Source: Caldicellulosiruptor morganii (lineage in GTDB: Bacteria > Bacillota > Thermoanaerobacteria > Caldicellulosiruptorales > Caldicellulosiruptoraceae). From it: a stretch of 64,000 bases of DNA. The first letter of the stretch is position 1; the number at the start of each line of letters is the position of its first letter. Both the position numbers and the translations under genes were made by a program. This document shows positions 14,025 to 23,042 of this stretch, one piece after another. Below the pieces are notes generated by a model. That model was not told the origin of the DNA and searched no databases. It was given only the letters and a program-made list of their open reading frames with translations. The stretch is taken from positions 1,508,001 through 1,572,000 of the forward strand of contig NZ_CP113865.1 of NCBI RefSeq assembly GCF_026810225.1, written 5' to 3'.

Positions 14025-16577
14025 TTATTCCAATTCTTTATTAGTAAAAACTACAATGGTTCTATTGTCCCCTTGTGTTGTTTTCCATTTACCCAATATC
14101 TCATAAGGTACACCAAAATGATCAAGTAGTTCCTTTTCAGTTTTAAAATATTTTTTAACTTCCTTAATCCAACTCTGTCTGTATATTCCTGATTCTTCTG
14201 CATGTCCTGTATCAAAAATAAGATATTTACTTTTTCTTAAGAGTTTATAAAAAACTTCATCCGCCTTTTCCTTTCCATAATTGTAAAATATATGATGATA
14301 AACGCTTAAAAATAAAATTACATCAGCAGGAAATGGTAAATCATCCTTTACAATATCAAGCTGAATAAAATTATAATCATTAGGTAACATTAACTCTTCT
14401 CTAGAAGAAATATCAATTCCCAAAACATTGATTCCGTACTTAATAAAACCATAAGATAATTCACCTCGATTACACCCCACATCGATAAGTAGTTTTGGCT
14501 TAACTTTTAAAACAAATTTTTCCACTATAGATTTTTTATTTTCATCAATATAACTTTGATATTTCCCATCAAAAGCTCCTATATAATTTTGTGCAATTTG
14601 CTCCTTATAAAATTCCAAATTTTTCTCCATATATGGAGCCCAATAAGCTGGTAATAATGATATAATCTGTCCTCTTTCTTTATCCAAAAACGAGTTTTTT
14701 AATACATAAACTGGAATATTATCAAAACCCAAATACTTTGCAATAGCAACTCTATGCCGTCCACTAATAACCCAAAGTTTTATATGATCTGGAATTCTAA
14801 CACTAACTGTTTTACCATTAGAAAAAGTTAAACCTTTTAAATGTCCGTCGTTTATGAAAGTAACAATTGGTTTTTTTATTAATCCATCCCGTTTAATTAC
14901 ATTAAACAATTGAATAAACCTGTCTATAATTATTTCAGGTTTATTTAAATAATAACCTTTCTTGTAAACATCAAGTAAAAAAGCATAATATAATGTTTTC
15001 TGATAAGGAACACCTTTATCAATAAATTCATATAAAAAATCTAACATATATCTAATATTATCGTGCAAAAGCATATCAGGTGACAGATAATTTGTTAAAT
15101 AATTGTATTTTCCCAACTTATATTCCAAGTCTTCTTCATATCTTTGAACATCTACTGACATGTTTACTGAAATTGGATCAATGACAATAATATTGGTTTT
15201 ACTTATAGTGATACTTTCTTTGGAATAATACATTTCTATATCTTTATTCTGCTTGTTTGATATTAATTCTTGTAACAAACCTTTAATTTTAATATTCTGT
15301 TGCTTAAGAGAGTAATTTGCCTCAATAAATGCTCTATATTTAGCAGAATCATAATCTTCAGATAATATCATTTCTACAGCCTCATCAATTGTATCCCATA
15401 TTAGATACGAAGGATATATCTCTCTTGCTGCCACAAAATTATGTATCACTGGTTTTATTCCTTTTGCCATTGCTTCCATAATACTCATATTTTGAGACTC
15501 CGAAATGCTACAACATAAAACATAATTTTTATCTTCTAACCATGAATTTATATCTTTTTGCCATCCATCGAATATTACATGCTCCTCTAAACCCATTTCT
15601 TTAAGCATATATTTAAAATACATCATGTTTTCTTCATCTTGAAATTCCCCTGCAATGAATAAACGATATCTTTTATCAATTCTTCTTAATTTACTAATTA
15701 TCTGCAATAACAAATTGGGAGACTTTCTATAATTTAAATAACCAACATAAGCTAAATTGAAACCTTTCTCTCTTTTCCTAAAATTGTAATCTTCCATACG
15801 AATACCATTTGGTATAACACTACTTTTATTTTTAATATTACCTTTCAATTTTGAATTTACAATATCAAAAATATGAGATGCCACAAATATTACTTTATCT
15901 ATATTTTCCCATTCAACTTTAAATATATAATTTGTGAATGCTTCATACCTATGAATTCGGCATATTAACTTTTTCTCTCTCGCAAGCTCATGCCTGCTCC
16001 CATATATCACAAGCTCATCACACCACTCAAACCAACAAATATCAGCCCATTGCATACCTTCGTCAATTTGTTTAAAGTCAGTTACAATAATTTTTCGGAC
16101 AAAGTATTCATCCATTAAGCCTAATATAACGTCCTCTATAAAACTATCCAAACCAGCTTTAACAAAGAAAGATATCTTAGTATCGCTAACAGACGAAGCA
16201 ATATTTTCATGAACTTTTAATTTCTCTAAAACATCTTTCTTTTCTTCCTCAATCTTTGAAAACTCCAATGCTCTTTTGAAGTATCTTATTGCTGTTTGTA
16301 TATCTCCTTCGGATTCAAAAACACACCCCAAATTAAAGTACAAATCAGAATATGTGGAATCTATCAATAAACCTTTCTTGAAAATTTCTTTTGCTTTATC
16401 CAACTCATTTTTCGCATAATAAATAACACCTTTAAAAGAAAGCATTTCCACATCATTTAGTACTACTTTTTCGTATTGACGGATAATCTCTAAAGCATAA
16501 TCTAAATCGCCTTTTTCTATAAGGTCTTTTAACATGCTTTTTATCCTTGTTATTCTATTTAAAATCTCTTTACTCAC
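14025..16577 (-). CDS. TPR - glycosyltransferase - ParB-like - methyltransferase fusion
   Basis: An 850-residue protein with four parts. Residues 1-125 hold tetratricopeptide-like helices (YSDLYFNLGCVFESEGDIQTA). About 135-440 form a GT-B glycosyltransferase of GT4 type with SVIPNGI, LAYVGYLNYRKSP and an E-x7-E motif (E360, E368). About 565-630 hold a ParB/sulfiredoxin-like segment with VISGRHRVAIAKYLGF. About 690-845 form a SAM methyltransferase with motif I DVGCNRGELSYG (699-710). It follows the GT2-TPR gene downstream of hag, so it probably modifies flagellin by adding a sugar and methylating it. The sugar, and the role of the ParB-like part, are unknown. Confidence 0.75.
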   Translation of the reverse strand: MSKEILNRITRIKSMLKDLIEKGDLDYALEIIRQYEKVVLNDVEMLSFKGVIYYAKNELDKAKEIFKKGLLIDSTYSDLYFNLGCVFESEGDIQTAIRYFKRALEFSKIEEEKKDVLEKLKVHENIASSVSDTKISFFVKAGLDSFIEDVILGLMDEYFVRKIIVTDFKQIDEGMQWADICWFEWCDELVIYGSRHELAREKKLICRIHRYEAFTNYIFKVEWENIDKVIFVASHIFDIVNSKLKGNIKNKSSVIPNGIRMEDYNFRKREKGFNLAYVGYLNYRKSPNLLLQIISKLRRIDKRYRLFIAGEFQDEENMMYFKYMLKEMGLEEHVIFDGWQKDINSWLEDKNYVLCCSISESQNMSIMEAMAKGIKPVIHNFVAAREIYPSYLIWDTIDEAVEMILSEDYDSAKYRAFIEANYSLKQQNIKIKGLLQELISNKQNKDIEMYYSKESITISKTNIIVIDPISVNMSVDVQRYEEDLEYKLGKYNYLTNYLSPDMLLHDNIRYMLDFLYEFIDKGVPYQKTLYYAFLLDVYKKGYYLNKPEIIIDRFIQLFNVIKRDGLIKKPIVTFINDGHLKGLTFSNGKTVSVRIPDHIKLWVISGRHRVAIAKYLGFDNIPVYVLKNSFLDKERGQIISLLPAYWAPYMEKNLEFYKEQIAQNYIGAFDGKYQSYIDENKKSIVEKFVLKVKPKLLIDVGCNRGELSYGFIKYGINVLGIDISSREELMLPNDYNFIQLDIVKDDLPFPADVILFLSVYHHIFYNYGKEKADEVFYKLLRKSKYLIFDTGHAEESGIYRQSWIKEVKKYFKTEKELLDHFGVPYEILGKWKTTQGDNRTIVVFTNKELE

Positions 16578-16616
16578 TTTTTAATCCCACTCCTCAAGTA
16601 CAAATTGAAACAATAA

Positions 16617-18932
16617 TTAATTTAGATTCCGATACAATTTACGTTGTAAATACACTATTTTGTCTTCTATTTCTTTATCTTTTACAAAATTAAGCAACTT
16701 TCTATATTGTTCTAAAGCTTTCAAGTCATCACCCATAAGTTCATAAACATAACCCAGATTATAATTTAAATTATCATCTTCAGGATACAACTTTAAACCA
16801 TTTTTTAGCAGGGAAACCGCAGATGCAAAATCTCTCTTATTTATCTTAATCATTGCTCTCAAACTATAAATATCTGGATCACTTTTTACTAATTTCTCGT
16901 ATTCGTCTACCAATCTTTCCGCTTCTTCTAAAAAACCCTGGTCAACTAACCCCTTTATCTTATTTTTTACAACATTTTTATACATTTCAAATTCGGCATT
17001 AAAGAATTTAGAATCAGCCACTTTGTTAGCAGACTTTTCAATTAGTTTTTTTATACCATCTGCCATATAAGGGTATATTTCTACTGCTTTTCTAACATAT
17101 TCTTTTCTCTTCTCTAAATCATGTTCTCTTATTATTAATCGCACAAATGCAAAAAATCTATCGTTATCAAAGCGAATAATTTCCGGATTTTTTTCTAAAA
17201 TCTCTTCTCTGTATATTTTCTCAATATACTGAATTCCAGTATCAATATAACTATTAAAAACTCTTTCAAAAGGTATATCAATTTTCTTTTCATAGTAAAC
17301 ATTTAAGACCTGATGATATAACAACAATTTCTTTAAAAAAATATTAATATTTTCACCGAATTTTTCTATCTGGCTTTCAAGAGCAGTTATCCATTCTTCA
17401 ATACTTTCGAAATATTTTTTTGCTAAATACTCCACAAAAACAATCCATTTGTCGTTGCTTATTTCCTCAATTATACTTAAAACCTCCAACTTCATTACTA
17501 ATGAATAATATATAATATCTGCATAGTAAAAAGGTAACATATCAAAATTTTCCTTTTCAAAAAACATTTGAAGTATCTTTTTTGCATTTTCAAGCTTTCC
17601 TTCTATAAAATCGAATCTTACATTGTTCAAAGCACCATACAAACTATCATCTTTCATAAAAACTTCACTATAGCTTAAAAATAATTTTTCATTGTTTCTT
17701 TCCAAAAGATTAAATTCAATATTAGCAATAATTTTGTCAAGCCATTCGTTGCTTTCTTTTTTTAATTGTTGGTAATAAGCAAATAAATCTTCTATTTTTA
17801 CATTTTCAAAGCAAATTCTAATTATAAGCTTTAAAGCTTCATCTATCACACTTTTACTTCTTACTTTACAAGCAAAAGAAAGAGCTTTATCATATTCTTC
17901 TTTCTCTTTATAAAGCTTGGCTAAAATCATATAAACCTCATCTTTTAATCCAACCGTAAACAATTCTACACTTGGATTTTTTGTAATTTTCAAATCAGAA
18001 AACTTTTCAAGCAATTTTAGATAACTAATAAAATCTTTAATTGCATAATTTTCTCTCTTTTTCATTAAATTAATTTTAGCCCGATAATAATACAAATCAA
18101 TAAATTCAGGTTCTAACTTAATACCTTCATCACAAACTTCAAAAGCCTTATCTATTTCATTATTTGCTATATAACACTTTACAATATGTTGATATAAAAA
18201 CAAAAAATGAACTCTAAACTCAAAAGGTATTCTTTTCTGCATAAGCTCGTAAGCTTTTTCAGCAACTTCTAAAGCTTCTTTATAATCTTTATGCATTAAG
18301 TAAGAAGCTGAAAGCTGATAAAGATAGTAAATATTTTCTGGTTCTTCTTCTAATTTCTTTTTTAAAAGAGCAGAAGTTCTTTTGAATTTTTTTTCTACCA
18401 ATTCATTATCAGTAGATATATAACCATAATGAATTAACATAACATCAAGGTGTTTCACTGGACCTTTCGATTTAGGTAAGTTGTGTATAAAACCTTCATA
18501 ACAAAATGTTCCATCATTTCTAAAAAGTCTTTCTGAAGCAACAATTGAGAAATTGTCATTCTCAATATCAAGTAAATTCTTTACTAAAATTGTAATTGTA
18601 TTATAATCCTTACTTTCTTTACTACACAGAAAATTATATAAAATTTTTCCGTCTTCTGCTCTCAATTCTTCATCAGCATCAATTATAAATATCCACTCAC
18701 CTTGAGCCTTTGATATACTAAAATTCCTTGCTGCAGAAAAATCATTTTTCCATTCATAAAAATAAACCTTTTCTGTATACCTCTTCGCAATTTCAACTGT
18801 TTTATCAGCTGAACCAGTGTCCACAATAATCAATTCAACATCTTTATTTTCTGTCAATTCTTTTAAAGAGTCTAAACATCTCGGTAAATTTTTTTCTTCA
18901 TCTTTTACTATCATGCATATACTTAATAACAT
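16617..18932 (-). CDS. GT2 glycosyltransferase with long TPR tail (probable flagellin glycosylation)
   Basis: The 771-residue protein begins with a GT2 domain: LLSICMIVKDEEKNLPRCL, VDTGSADKT and the DxD-type motif at D85-A-D87. A long helical tail of tetratricopeptide-like repeats follows, ending in SDPDIYSLRAMI, ...LNYNLGYVYELMGDDLKA. GT2-TPR proteins next to flagellin genes commonly add O-linked sugars to flagellin; TPRs would hold the substrate. It lies about 85 bp downstream of hag, beyond the hag terminator, and 39 bp upstream of the fusion gene at 14025. Confidence 0.8.
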   Translation of the reverse strand: MLLSICMIVKDEEKNLPRCLDSLKELTENKDVELIIVDTGSADKTVEIAKRYTEKVYFYEWKNDFSAARNFSISKAQGEWIFIIDADEELRAEDGKILYNFLCSKESKDYNTITILVKNLLDIENDNFSIVASERLFRNDGTFCYEGFIHNLPKSKGPVKHLDVMLIHYGYISTDNELVEKKFKRTSALLKKKLEEEPENIYYLYQLSASYLMHKDYKEALEVAEKAYELMQKRIPFEFRVHFLFLYQHIVKCYIANNEIDKAFEVCDEGIKLEPEFIDLYYYRAKINLMKKRENYAIKDFISYLKLLEKFSDLKITKNPSVELFTVGLKDEVYMILAKLYKEKEEYDKALSFACKVRSKSVIDEALKLIIRICFENVKIEDLFAYYQQLKKESNEWLDKIIANIEFNLLERNNEKLFLSYSEVFMKDDSLYGALNNVRFDFIEGKLENAKKILQMFFEKENFDMLPFYYADIIYYSLVMKLEVLSIIEEISNDKWIVFVEYLAKKYFESIEEWITALESQIEKFGENINIFLKKLLLYHQVLNVYYEKKIDIPFERVFNSYIDTGIQYIEKIYREEILEKNPEIIRFDNDRFFAFVRLIIREHDLEKRKEYVRKAVEIYPYMADGIKKLIEKSANKVADSKFFNAEFEMYKNVVKNKIKGLVDQGFLEEAERLVDEYEKLVKSDPDIYSLRAMIKINKRDFASAVSLLKNGLKLYPEDDNLNYNLGYVYELMGDDLKALEQYRKLLNFVKDKEIEDKIVYLQRKLYRNLN

Positions 18933-18970
18933 TCCTACCCACCTATTTCTGTATCAATTTTAAAATAAAA

Positions 18971-18996
18971 CAAAAGGGGAGAAAACTCCCCTTTTG
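18971..18996 (-). terminator. Flagellin gene terminator
   Basis: An 11-bp stem CAAAAGGGGAG/CTCCCCTTTTG with a TTTT loop and a T-rich tail lies directly after the hag stop. It separates abundant flagellin mRNA from the glycosyltransferase genes. Confidence 0.9.
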
Positions 18997-19016
18997 CTGT
19001 AACTATTTTACACGCT

Positions 19017-20234
19017 TTACCTTAACAACTGAAGTACTGCCTGCGGCAGCTGATTTGCTTGTGCAAGCATTGCTGTTGCAGCCTGCATTAAGATATTATT
19101 TTTTGTATAATTCATCATCTCTTTTGCCATATCAACATCTCTGATTCTTGACTCAGAAGCAGTCAAGTTTTCAGAAGCTGTTCCCAAGTTGTTGATTGTA
19201 TGCTCAAGTCTATTCTGGTATGCACCAAGTCTTGAACGCTGTTCTGATACCTTTGATATAGCATTGTCCAAAACAGCTATAGCTGCGCTTGCTGCATATT
19301 TTGTGTTAACTTTTATAGTATTACCATTATTATCGATTACACCTAAGTCTATTCCTTTCATACTGTCAATTCCTATTTGCATTGTTTGCCCTGTATTCGC
19401 ACCAATCTGTGTTGTAATAGCCTTTGAAGTATCTGTTTGAGCATCTTGATATGCTGTTAATGTCAATGTAATACTTTCACCTACTTTCATATTATCAATA
19501 TTCTGAAGTTTTAATGTAACCGCACTTGTTGCTAAAACAGTGTCCTCAAATTCTACTATTAATGTAATACCACTTACACTCAAGTTTACTCCTACAGTTG
19601 AACCTGTACCATTTGCAATTTTATTACCGAAAGAATCGCGAATCTCAAAATTGCCATATGTGGTTCCAGTACCAATTCTTACAATTGTAATAGCACCATT
19701 TACTTTAGAGCCATTCTGAATTGCAGCTTCGGATACAACCTGTATATCATCCGATGTTAGAGAACTATTGTTATTGATACCATACGTACCATTAACAGCT
19801 GGTTTTATTCCTATCACTGTTCCGTCAAGTAGCTTTTTTGTATTAAACTCAGTTGTGTTAGCAATTCTATCAATTTCACTAACTAATTGATCTACCTCAT
19901 TTTGAATAGCATTTCTGTCAGCATCGGTGTTTGTATCATTTGCTGCTTGAACTGCAAGCTCTCTCATTCTCTGTAAGATTGAGTGTACTTCATTTAGCGC
20001 ACCTTCTGCCGTCTGGATAAGAGAAATTGCATCCTGCGCATTTCTCTGAGCTTGGTTCAAACCTCTTATCTGGCTTCTCATTTTTTCTGAAATTGCCAAG
20101 CCAGCTGCATCATCGCCAGCTCTGTTAATTCTCATACCAGATGAAAGTTTTTCAAGTGACTTTGCTAAAGCGTCATTGTTGATTGTTAGCCTGTTATAAG
20201 TATTTAGCGCCTGAATGTTGTTATTAATACGCAT
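19017..20234 (-). CDS. hag: Flagellin
   Basis: Flagellin forms the filament. The 405-residue protein has both conserved helical ends: MRINNNIQALNTYNRL with LSSGMRINRAGDDAAGLAIS at the N-terminus, and ASENLTASESRIRDVDMAKEM ending in AVLQLLR at the C-terminus. The central part (about 140-330) is Ser/Thr/Asn-rich, surface exposed and a likely glycosylation target for the two enzymes downstream. Transcription is from a sigma-D promoter; translation is probably repressed by CsrA at the leader hairpin. A single flagellin gene is seen in this window. Confidence 0.97.
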   Translation of the reverse strand: MRINNNIQALNTYNRLTINNDALAKSLEKLSSGMRINRAGDDAAGLAISEKMRSQIRGLNQAQRNAQDAISLIQTAEGALNEVHSILQRMRELAVQAANDTNTDADRNAIQNEVDQLVSEIDRIANTTEFNTKKLLDGTVIGIKPAVNGTYGINNNSSLTSDDIQVVSEAAIQNGSKVNGAITIVRIGTGTTYGNFEIRDSFGNKIANGTGSTVGVNLSVSGITLIVEFEDTVLATSAVTLKLQNIDNMKVGESITLTLTAYQDAQTDTSKAITTQIGANTGQTMQIGIDSMKGIDLGVIDNNGNTIKVNTKYAASAAIAVLDNAISKVSEQRSRLGAYQNRLEHTINNLGTASENLTASESRIRDVDMAKEMMNYTKNNILMQAATAMLAQANQLPQAVLQLLR

Positions 20235-20266
20235 CTTACAACACCCTCCCTGAAATTAATTTTTTT

Positions 20267-20286
20267 GCTTCACGTCCCTGTGAAGC
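20267..20286 (-). promoter_or_regulatory. Putative CsrA-binding hairpin in the flagellin leader
   Basis: The leader RNA contains a perfect 7-bp stem GCTTCAC/GTGAAGC with loop AGGGAC. The segment ACAGGGACGT matches the CsrA consensus ACARGGAUGU with one change and presents GGA in the loop. A second GGA lies in the ribosome-binding site AGGGAGGG about 25 nt downstream. This two-site layout is the same as that of the Bacillus hag leader, and csrA and fliW are encoded 3 kb upstream. Confidence 0.8.
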
Positions 20287-20307
20287 TTTATTTTGTTTTC
20301 AATAAAA

Positions 20308-20335
20308 TTATCGGTAGGATGGTTTTGTGAGTTTA
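20308..20335 (-). promoter_or_regulatory. Sigma-D type promoter of flagellin
   Basis: TAAA (20332-20335) and CCGATAA (20308-20314) on the minus strand are 17 bp apart, about 75 bp before the hag start codon. This leaves room for the CsrA hairpin in the leader. Confidence 0.88.
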
Positions 20336-20355
20336 TAGGGTAAAGAAAAATTTTT

Positions 20356-21798
20356 TTACCTTCTCCCAAACAAATACATAAACACAAAAGCCGGAATCTT
20401 TATAATTGGAACTTTCGTATCAATATCAACCTTGCCAAAGTCTTCTGCTCTCTTTGTGACAAGCACAGCTGAGATTATATCTTTTTCTTTCTGGCACATC
20501 TCTACAATTGCATTACCTGTGCTAAGAGTGCTATCTTCTCTGAACTTTACCTCAATCAGGCTCTTACCATTTGGAAACTCAACTACCACATCAATCTCTT
20601 TTTGATTATCACTCGACTTTCTAAAATATCCTATTTTTGCATTTGTTTCACTGTAGAAATTATATATATGTTTAAAAATTGCTGTTTCTACTGTAATTCC
20701 AAGTTCCTTGCTATCTGTAAATAAATTATCTATCATCAAAACTGCATTTCTGATAGCCGGGTCAGAAATATATATCTTGGGTTTTGCCTTAAAAATTTTT
20801 TTGCCACCTAATTCAACTGGGAAACTTCTGTAAATTAAATTTGCATTTTCAAGTAAGTGAATATAATTTTCTATTGTGGTCACTGATACATTTTCAATCT
20901 GCTTGCTGATAGTTGCAATGTTTATCACACTTGCAGAGTTAAAACACAAATATAAGAAAACTTTTTCTAACACTGTCAAGTTTCTAACATTAAACAGTGA
21001 AGGAATATCTCTTTTGATGACCTTATCCACCACATCTTCTCTTAAAATTCTCTGAATTAAAAACCAATCTTCTGAAAATACAAATTCAGGAAAGCCCCCG
21101 ACCATTAAATATCTGCCAAAATACTTTTGCAGAGGCATAAGCAAAAAAACAAGTTCAGAAATTTGATGGGCATTTAAATTTGAAAGATCTTTTAAATCTA
21201 AATCTGGTAAGTTCTTTGGTCTTTCCTGGGCATCAAGTATTTCACAAAATTCATAAAACGAAAGAGTTGGAACAGAAACGACTGTCCAGCGACCAACACC
21301 ACTTTCTTTCACTCCTTCAATAAGTTTTGGTGAAGCAAAGCCTGTAGCAACAATTTCCCATTTTGGTTTTGTATCGTAATATACTTTTAACCACCTGTCC
21401 CAATCGCCTGCGTATTGAATTTCATCTAAAAATATATAAGCTTCTTCTGACTGGTTAATGTTCAGTTCATAAAGGGTCAAAATTTGATCAAATGAACAAA
21501 GCTTTAATAAAGGATGATCAAACGAAACATACAGCATTTTTTTAGGATTAACTTTATCCTTTAAAAGCGACTCTATTATCTGGTATAATATAGTAGTTTT
21601 GCCTACACGACGTGCACCTGAAAGTATAATATATCTTCTGATAGTTGGATGATTTAGCAGGCTAAAAACTCTATGGTATGCCATTCTCTTTACAGATTTA
21701 GATAAATCTTGTGGAAAGTAGCCGTCTCTCCACCAGGGATTATAAGAGTATAAAATTCTCAAAATGTTTTCTGAGCTTGTTATTGACAATTTCATCAC
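20356..21798 (-). CDS. AAA-type ATPase with C-terminal DUF4143 domain
   Basis: The 480-residue protein has a Walker A motif (LSGARRVGKTTIL), Walker B/sensor region (YIFLDEIQYAGDWDRWLKV), and a C-terminal DUF4143 part with a nuclease-like D...E-x-K pattern (EIDVVVEFPNGKSLIEVKFRE). These ATPases are widespread, highly mobile and of unclear role. Its gene is inserted between csrA/MNT-HEPN and hag, a junction where Bacillus has nothing. The start is uncertain: GTG 21798, ATG 21795 or TTG 21789, the last best spaced from AGGGGTG. The 33-bp repeats directly upstream may be its operator. Confidence 0.85.
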   Translation of the reverse strand: MMKLSITSSENILRILYSYNPWWRDGYFPQDLSKSVKRMAYHRVFSLLNHPTIRRYIILSGARRVGKTTILYQIIESLLKDKVNPKKMLYVSFDHPLLKLCSFDQILTLYELNINQSEEAYIFLDEIQYAGDWDRWLKVYYDTKPKWEIVATGFASPKLIEGVKESGVGRWTVVSVPTLSFYEFCEILDAQERPKNLPDLDLKDLSNLNAHQISELVFLLMPLQKYFGRYLMVGGFPEFVFSEDWFLIQRILREDVVDKVIKRDIPSLFNVRNLTVLEKVFLYLCFNSASVINIATISKQIENVSVTTIENYIHLLENANLIYRSFPVELGGKKIFKAKPKIYISDPAIRNAVLMIDNLFTDSKELGITVETAIFKHIYNFYSETNAKIGYFRKSSDNQKEIDVVVEFPNGKSLIEVKFREDSTLSTGNAIVEMCQKEKDIISAVLVTKRAEDFGKVDIDTKVPIIKIPAFVFMYLFGRR

Positions 21799-21820
21799 CC
21801 CTATTTTATATTATAACACA

Positions 21821-21901
21821 TACTTTAAATTTTTATCCCAAAAATATAAAGTATACTTTATATTTTTAAGCTAATTTTTTAAAGTATACTTTGTATTTTT
21901 G
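21821..21901. repeat. Three 33-bp-spaced AT-rich repeats upstream of the DUF4143 ATPase
   Basis: TACTTTAAATTTTTA (21821), TACTTTATATTTTTA (21854) and TACTTTGTATTTTTG (21887) recur at exactly 33-bp spacing. At the second and third copies the junction forms the palindrome AAAGTATACTTT (21848-21859 and 21881-21892). Spacing of three helical turns places the sites on one face of the DNA. They look like cooperative protein-binding sites in the promoter region of the ATPase gene. Confidence 0.7.
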
Positions 21902-21940
21902 AAAGCATATTTATTAGATTGTCCTGCCAATAAAAACAAA

Positions 21941-21964
21941 AAGGCAGGTTTTTCTGCCTGCCTT
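21941..21964 (-). terminator. Terminator of the flgM-csrA-MNT/HepT operon
   Basis: The stem AAGGCAGG/CCTGCCTT is followed by TTTTTGTTTTT on the minus strand, just after the last HepT-like gene. It marks the end of the long flagellar operon before the ATPase gene. Confidence 0.85.
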
Positions 21965-21975
21965 AAAGTAATTAA

Positions 21976-22395
21976 TCAAATTCCACAGTATTCTATAAAC
22001 TTACTTAAAATTAATTCTATATCAGCTAATTTATTTTTAAATATATTGTATACAACATGCAAATCTATTTTGGCATATTCATGGGCAATTATATTTCTAA
22101 ACTGAATCATAGACCTGAAAATCTGCATCTCATTTTCATTTAATATCTTTGCACGTTTTAAAATAACAGGTATATCGCTATAAGCTGAAGGTTCTCCTAA
22201 ACCGTTATCTGAAATAATGTGATTCCCTATGTCAATAAGATTTTGGACAATCAAAAACAGATTGAAAACCACAACATCTTGAGCTATTTCATCTTCTAAA
22301 AATTGTTCTAATGTAAAATTTGAAAACAGTCTAATTTTTTTTAAACTTGCCTTTATACTCTCAATCTTTTGAGTTAAAATCTCTCTCTTTACCAT
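21976..22395 (-). CDS. HepT-like HEPN protein, copy 1 (putative RNase toxin)
   Basis: The 139-residue HepT-type protein has the full R-x4-H-x-Y motif: R100, H105 and Y107 in FRNIIAHEYAKID. In characterised MntA/HepT pairs HepT is an RNase and MntA adds AMP units to the tyrosine of this motif, switching it off. I chose ATG 22395, inside the 3' end of the MNT gene, over a longer frame that overlaps more. It closely resembles copy 2 at 23531-23950, with the motif at identical positions and a shared VQNLIDIGNHII segment (QNLIDIGNHII in both). Confidence 0.9.
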   Translation of the reverse strand: MVKREILTQKIESIKASLKKIRLFSNFTLEQFLEDEIAQDVVVFNLFLIVQNLIDIGNHIISDNGLGEPSAYSDIPVILKRAKILNENEMQIFRSMIQFRNIIAHEYAKIDLHVVYNIFKNKLADIELILSKFIEYCGI

Positions 22396-22801
22396 GCAAA
22401 AAATACTCCCTTTGATAAAGTGCACAAATTTCAAGGTATCTCTTTTTGTCCATGTATTCATAAAAGTTTTTTACTCTAACATCAACATATAAATCATGAT
22501 CTTTGTCAATTACCAATATACCATCACTAAAAACCTCATGCTTCAAAAGAGGATCAGCATCATTCAAAATAACAAAGTCCACTTTTTTATTCAGAATCTT
22601 TTCAAGATGCTCTTTTGTATCAAGTTGATATAACAGATCTTCGGTTGCGTCTTTGCTTTTTTTGATGTATGCAGCAACATCAATGTCGCTTGATTTGTTG
22701 GCATTTCCCCTTGCATATGAACCAAAAAGATATGCAAATATAACCTTATCATCCTTCTCAAAATATTCTCTCAAAATCTTTACAATCTCATCTTTCACCA
22801 T
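22361..22801 (-). CDS. MntA-like nucleotidyltransferase, copy 1 (putative antitoxin)
   Basis: The 146-residue protein has the minimal-nucleotidyltransferase signature G27-S28-x10-D39-x-D41 in FGSYARGNANKSSDIDVAAYI and a VDFVILNDADPLLKHEVFSDG segment typical of this subgroup. It probably adenylylates its HepT partner. Its start overlaps the csrA stop by 14 bp and its stop overlaps the HepT start, so csrA, mntA and hepT are translationally coupled. That places this toxin-antitoxin module inside a flagellar regulator operon. Confidence 0.9.
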   Translation of the reverse strand: MVKDEIVKILREYFEKDDKVIFAYLFGSYARGNANKSSDIDVAAYIKKSKDATEDLLYQLDTKEHLEKILNKKVDFVILNDADPLLKHEVFSDGILVIDKDHDLYVDVRVKNFYEYMDKKRYLEICALYQREYFLHGKERDFNSKD

Positions 22802-23030
22802 CTTTTAATAGTCCTTTCAAATCTTTGATTCTAATTAGTCTTTCTTTGCCCTGCAGTGCTTCAAGATTTTCGTTTTTGAGCTCTTGAAGCAGTTCATATC
22901 GCAAAACCTTGACGTTTTTGGGTGCATCTATTCCAAGCTTTACGCTATCTTTTTCTATGCTTATAACCATTACTATTATATCCTCTCCAATTAGAATCTG
23001 CTCACCTTCTTTTCGCGAAAGAACAAGCAT
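22788..23030 (-). CDS. csrA: Carbon storage regulator / translational repressor CsrA
   Basis: CsrA is a dimeric RNA-binding protein that represses flagellin translation in Bacillus by covering the ribosome-binding site. The 80-residue protein has the conserved MLVLSRKEGEQILIGEDI, IVMVISIEKDSVKLGIDAPK and a C-terminal helix. It lies 12 bp after fliW, the usual pairing. Its likely target, the hag leader hairpin, is at 20267-20286. Confidence 0.96.
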   Translation of the reverse strand: MLVLSRKEGEQILIGEDIIVMVISIEKDSVKLGIDAPKNVKVLRYELLQELKNENLEALQGKERLIRIKDLKGLLKDGER

Positions 23031-23042
23031 CTTCTGTATACC

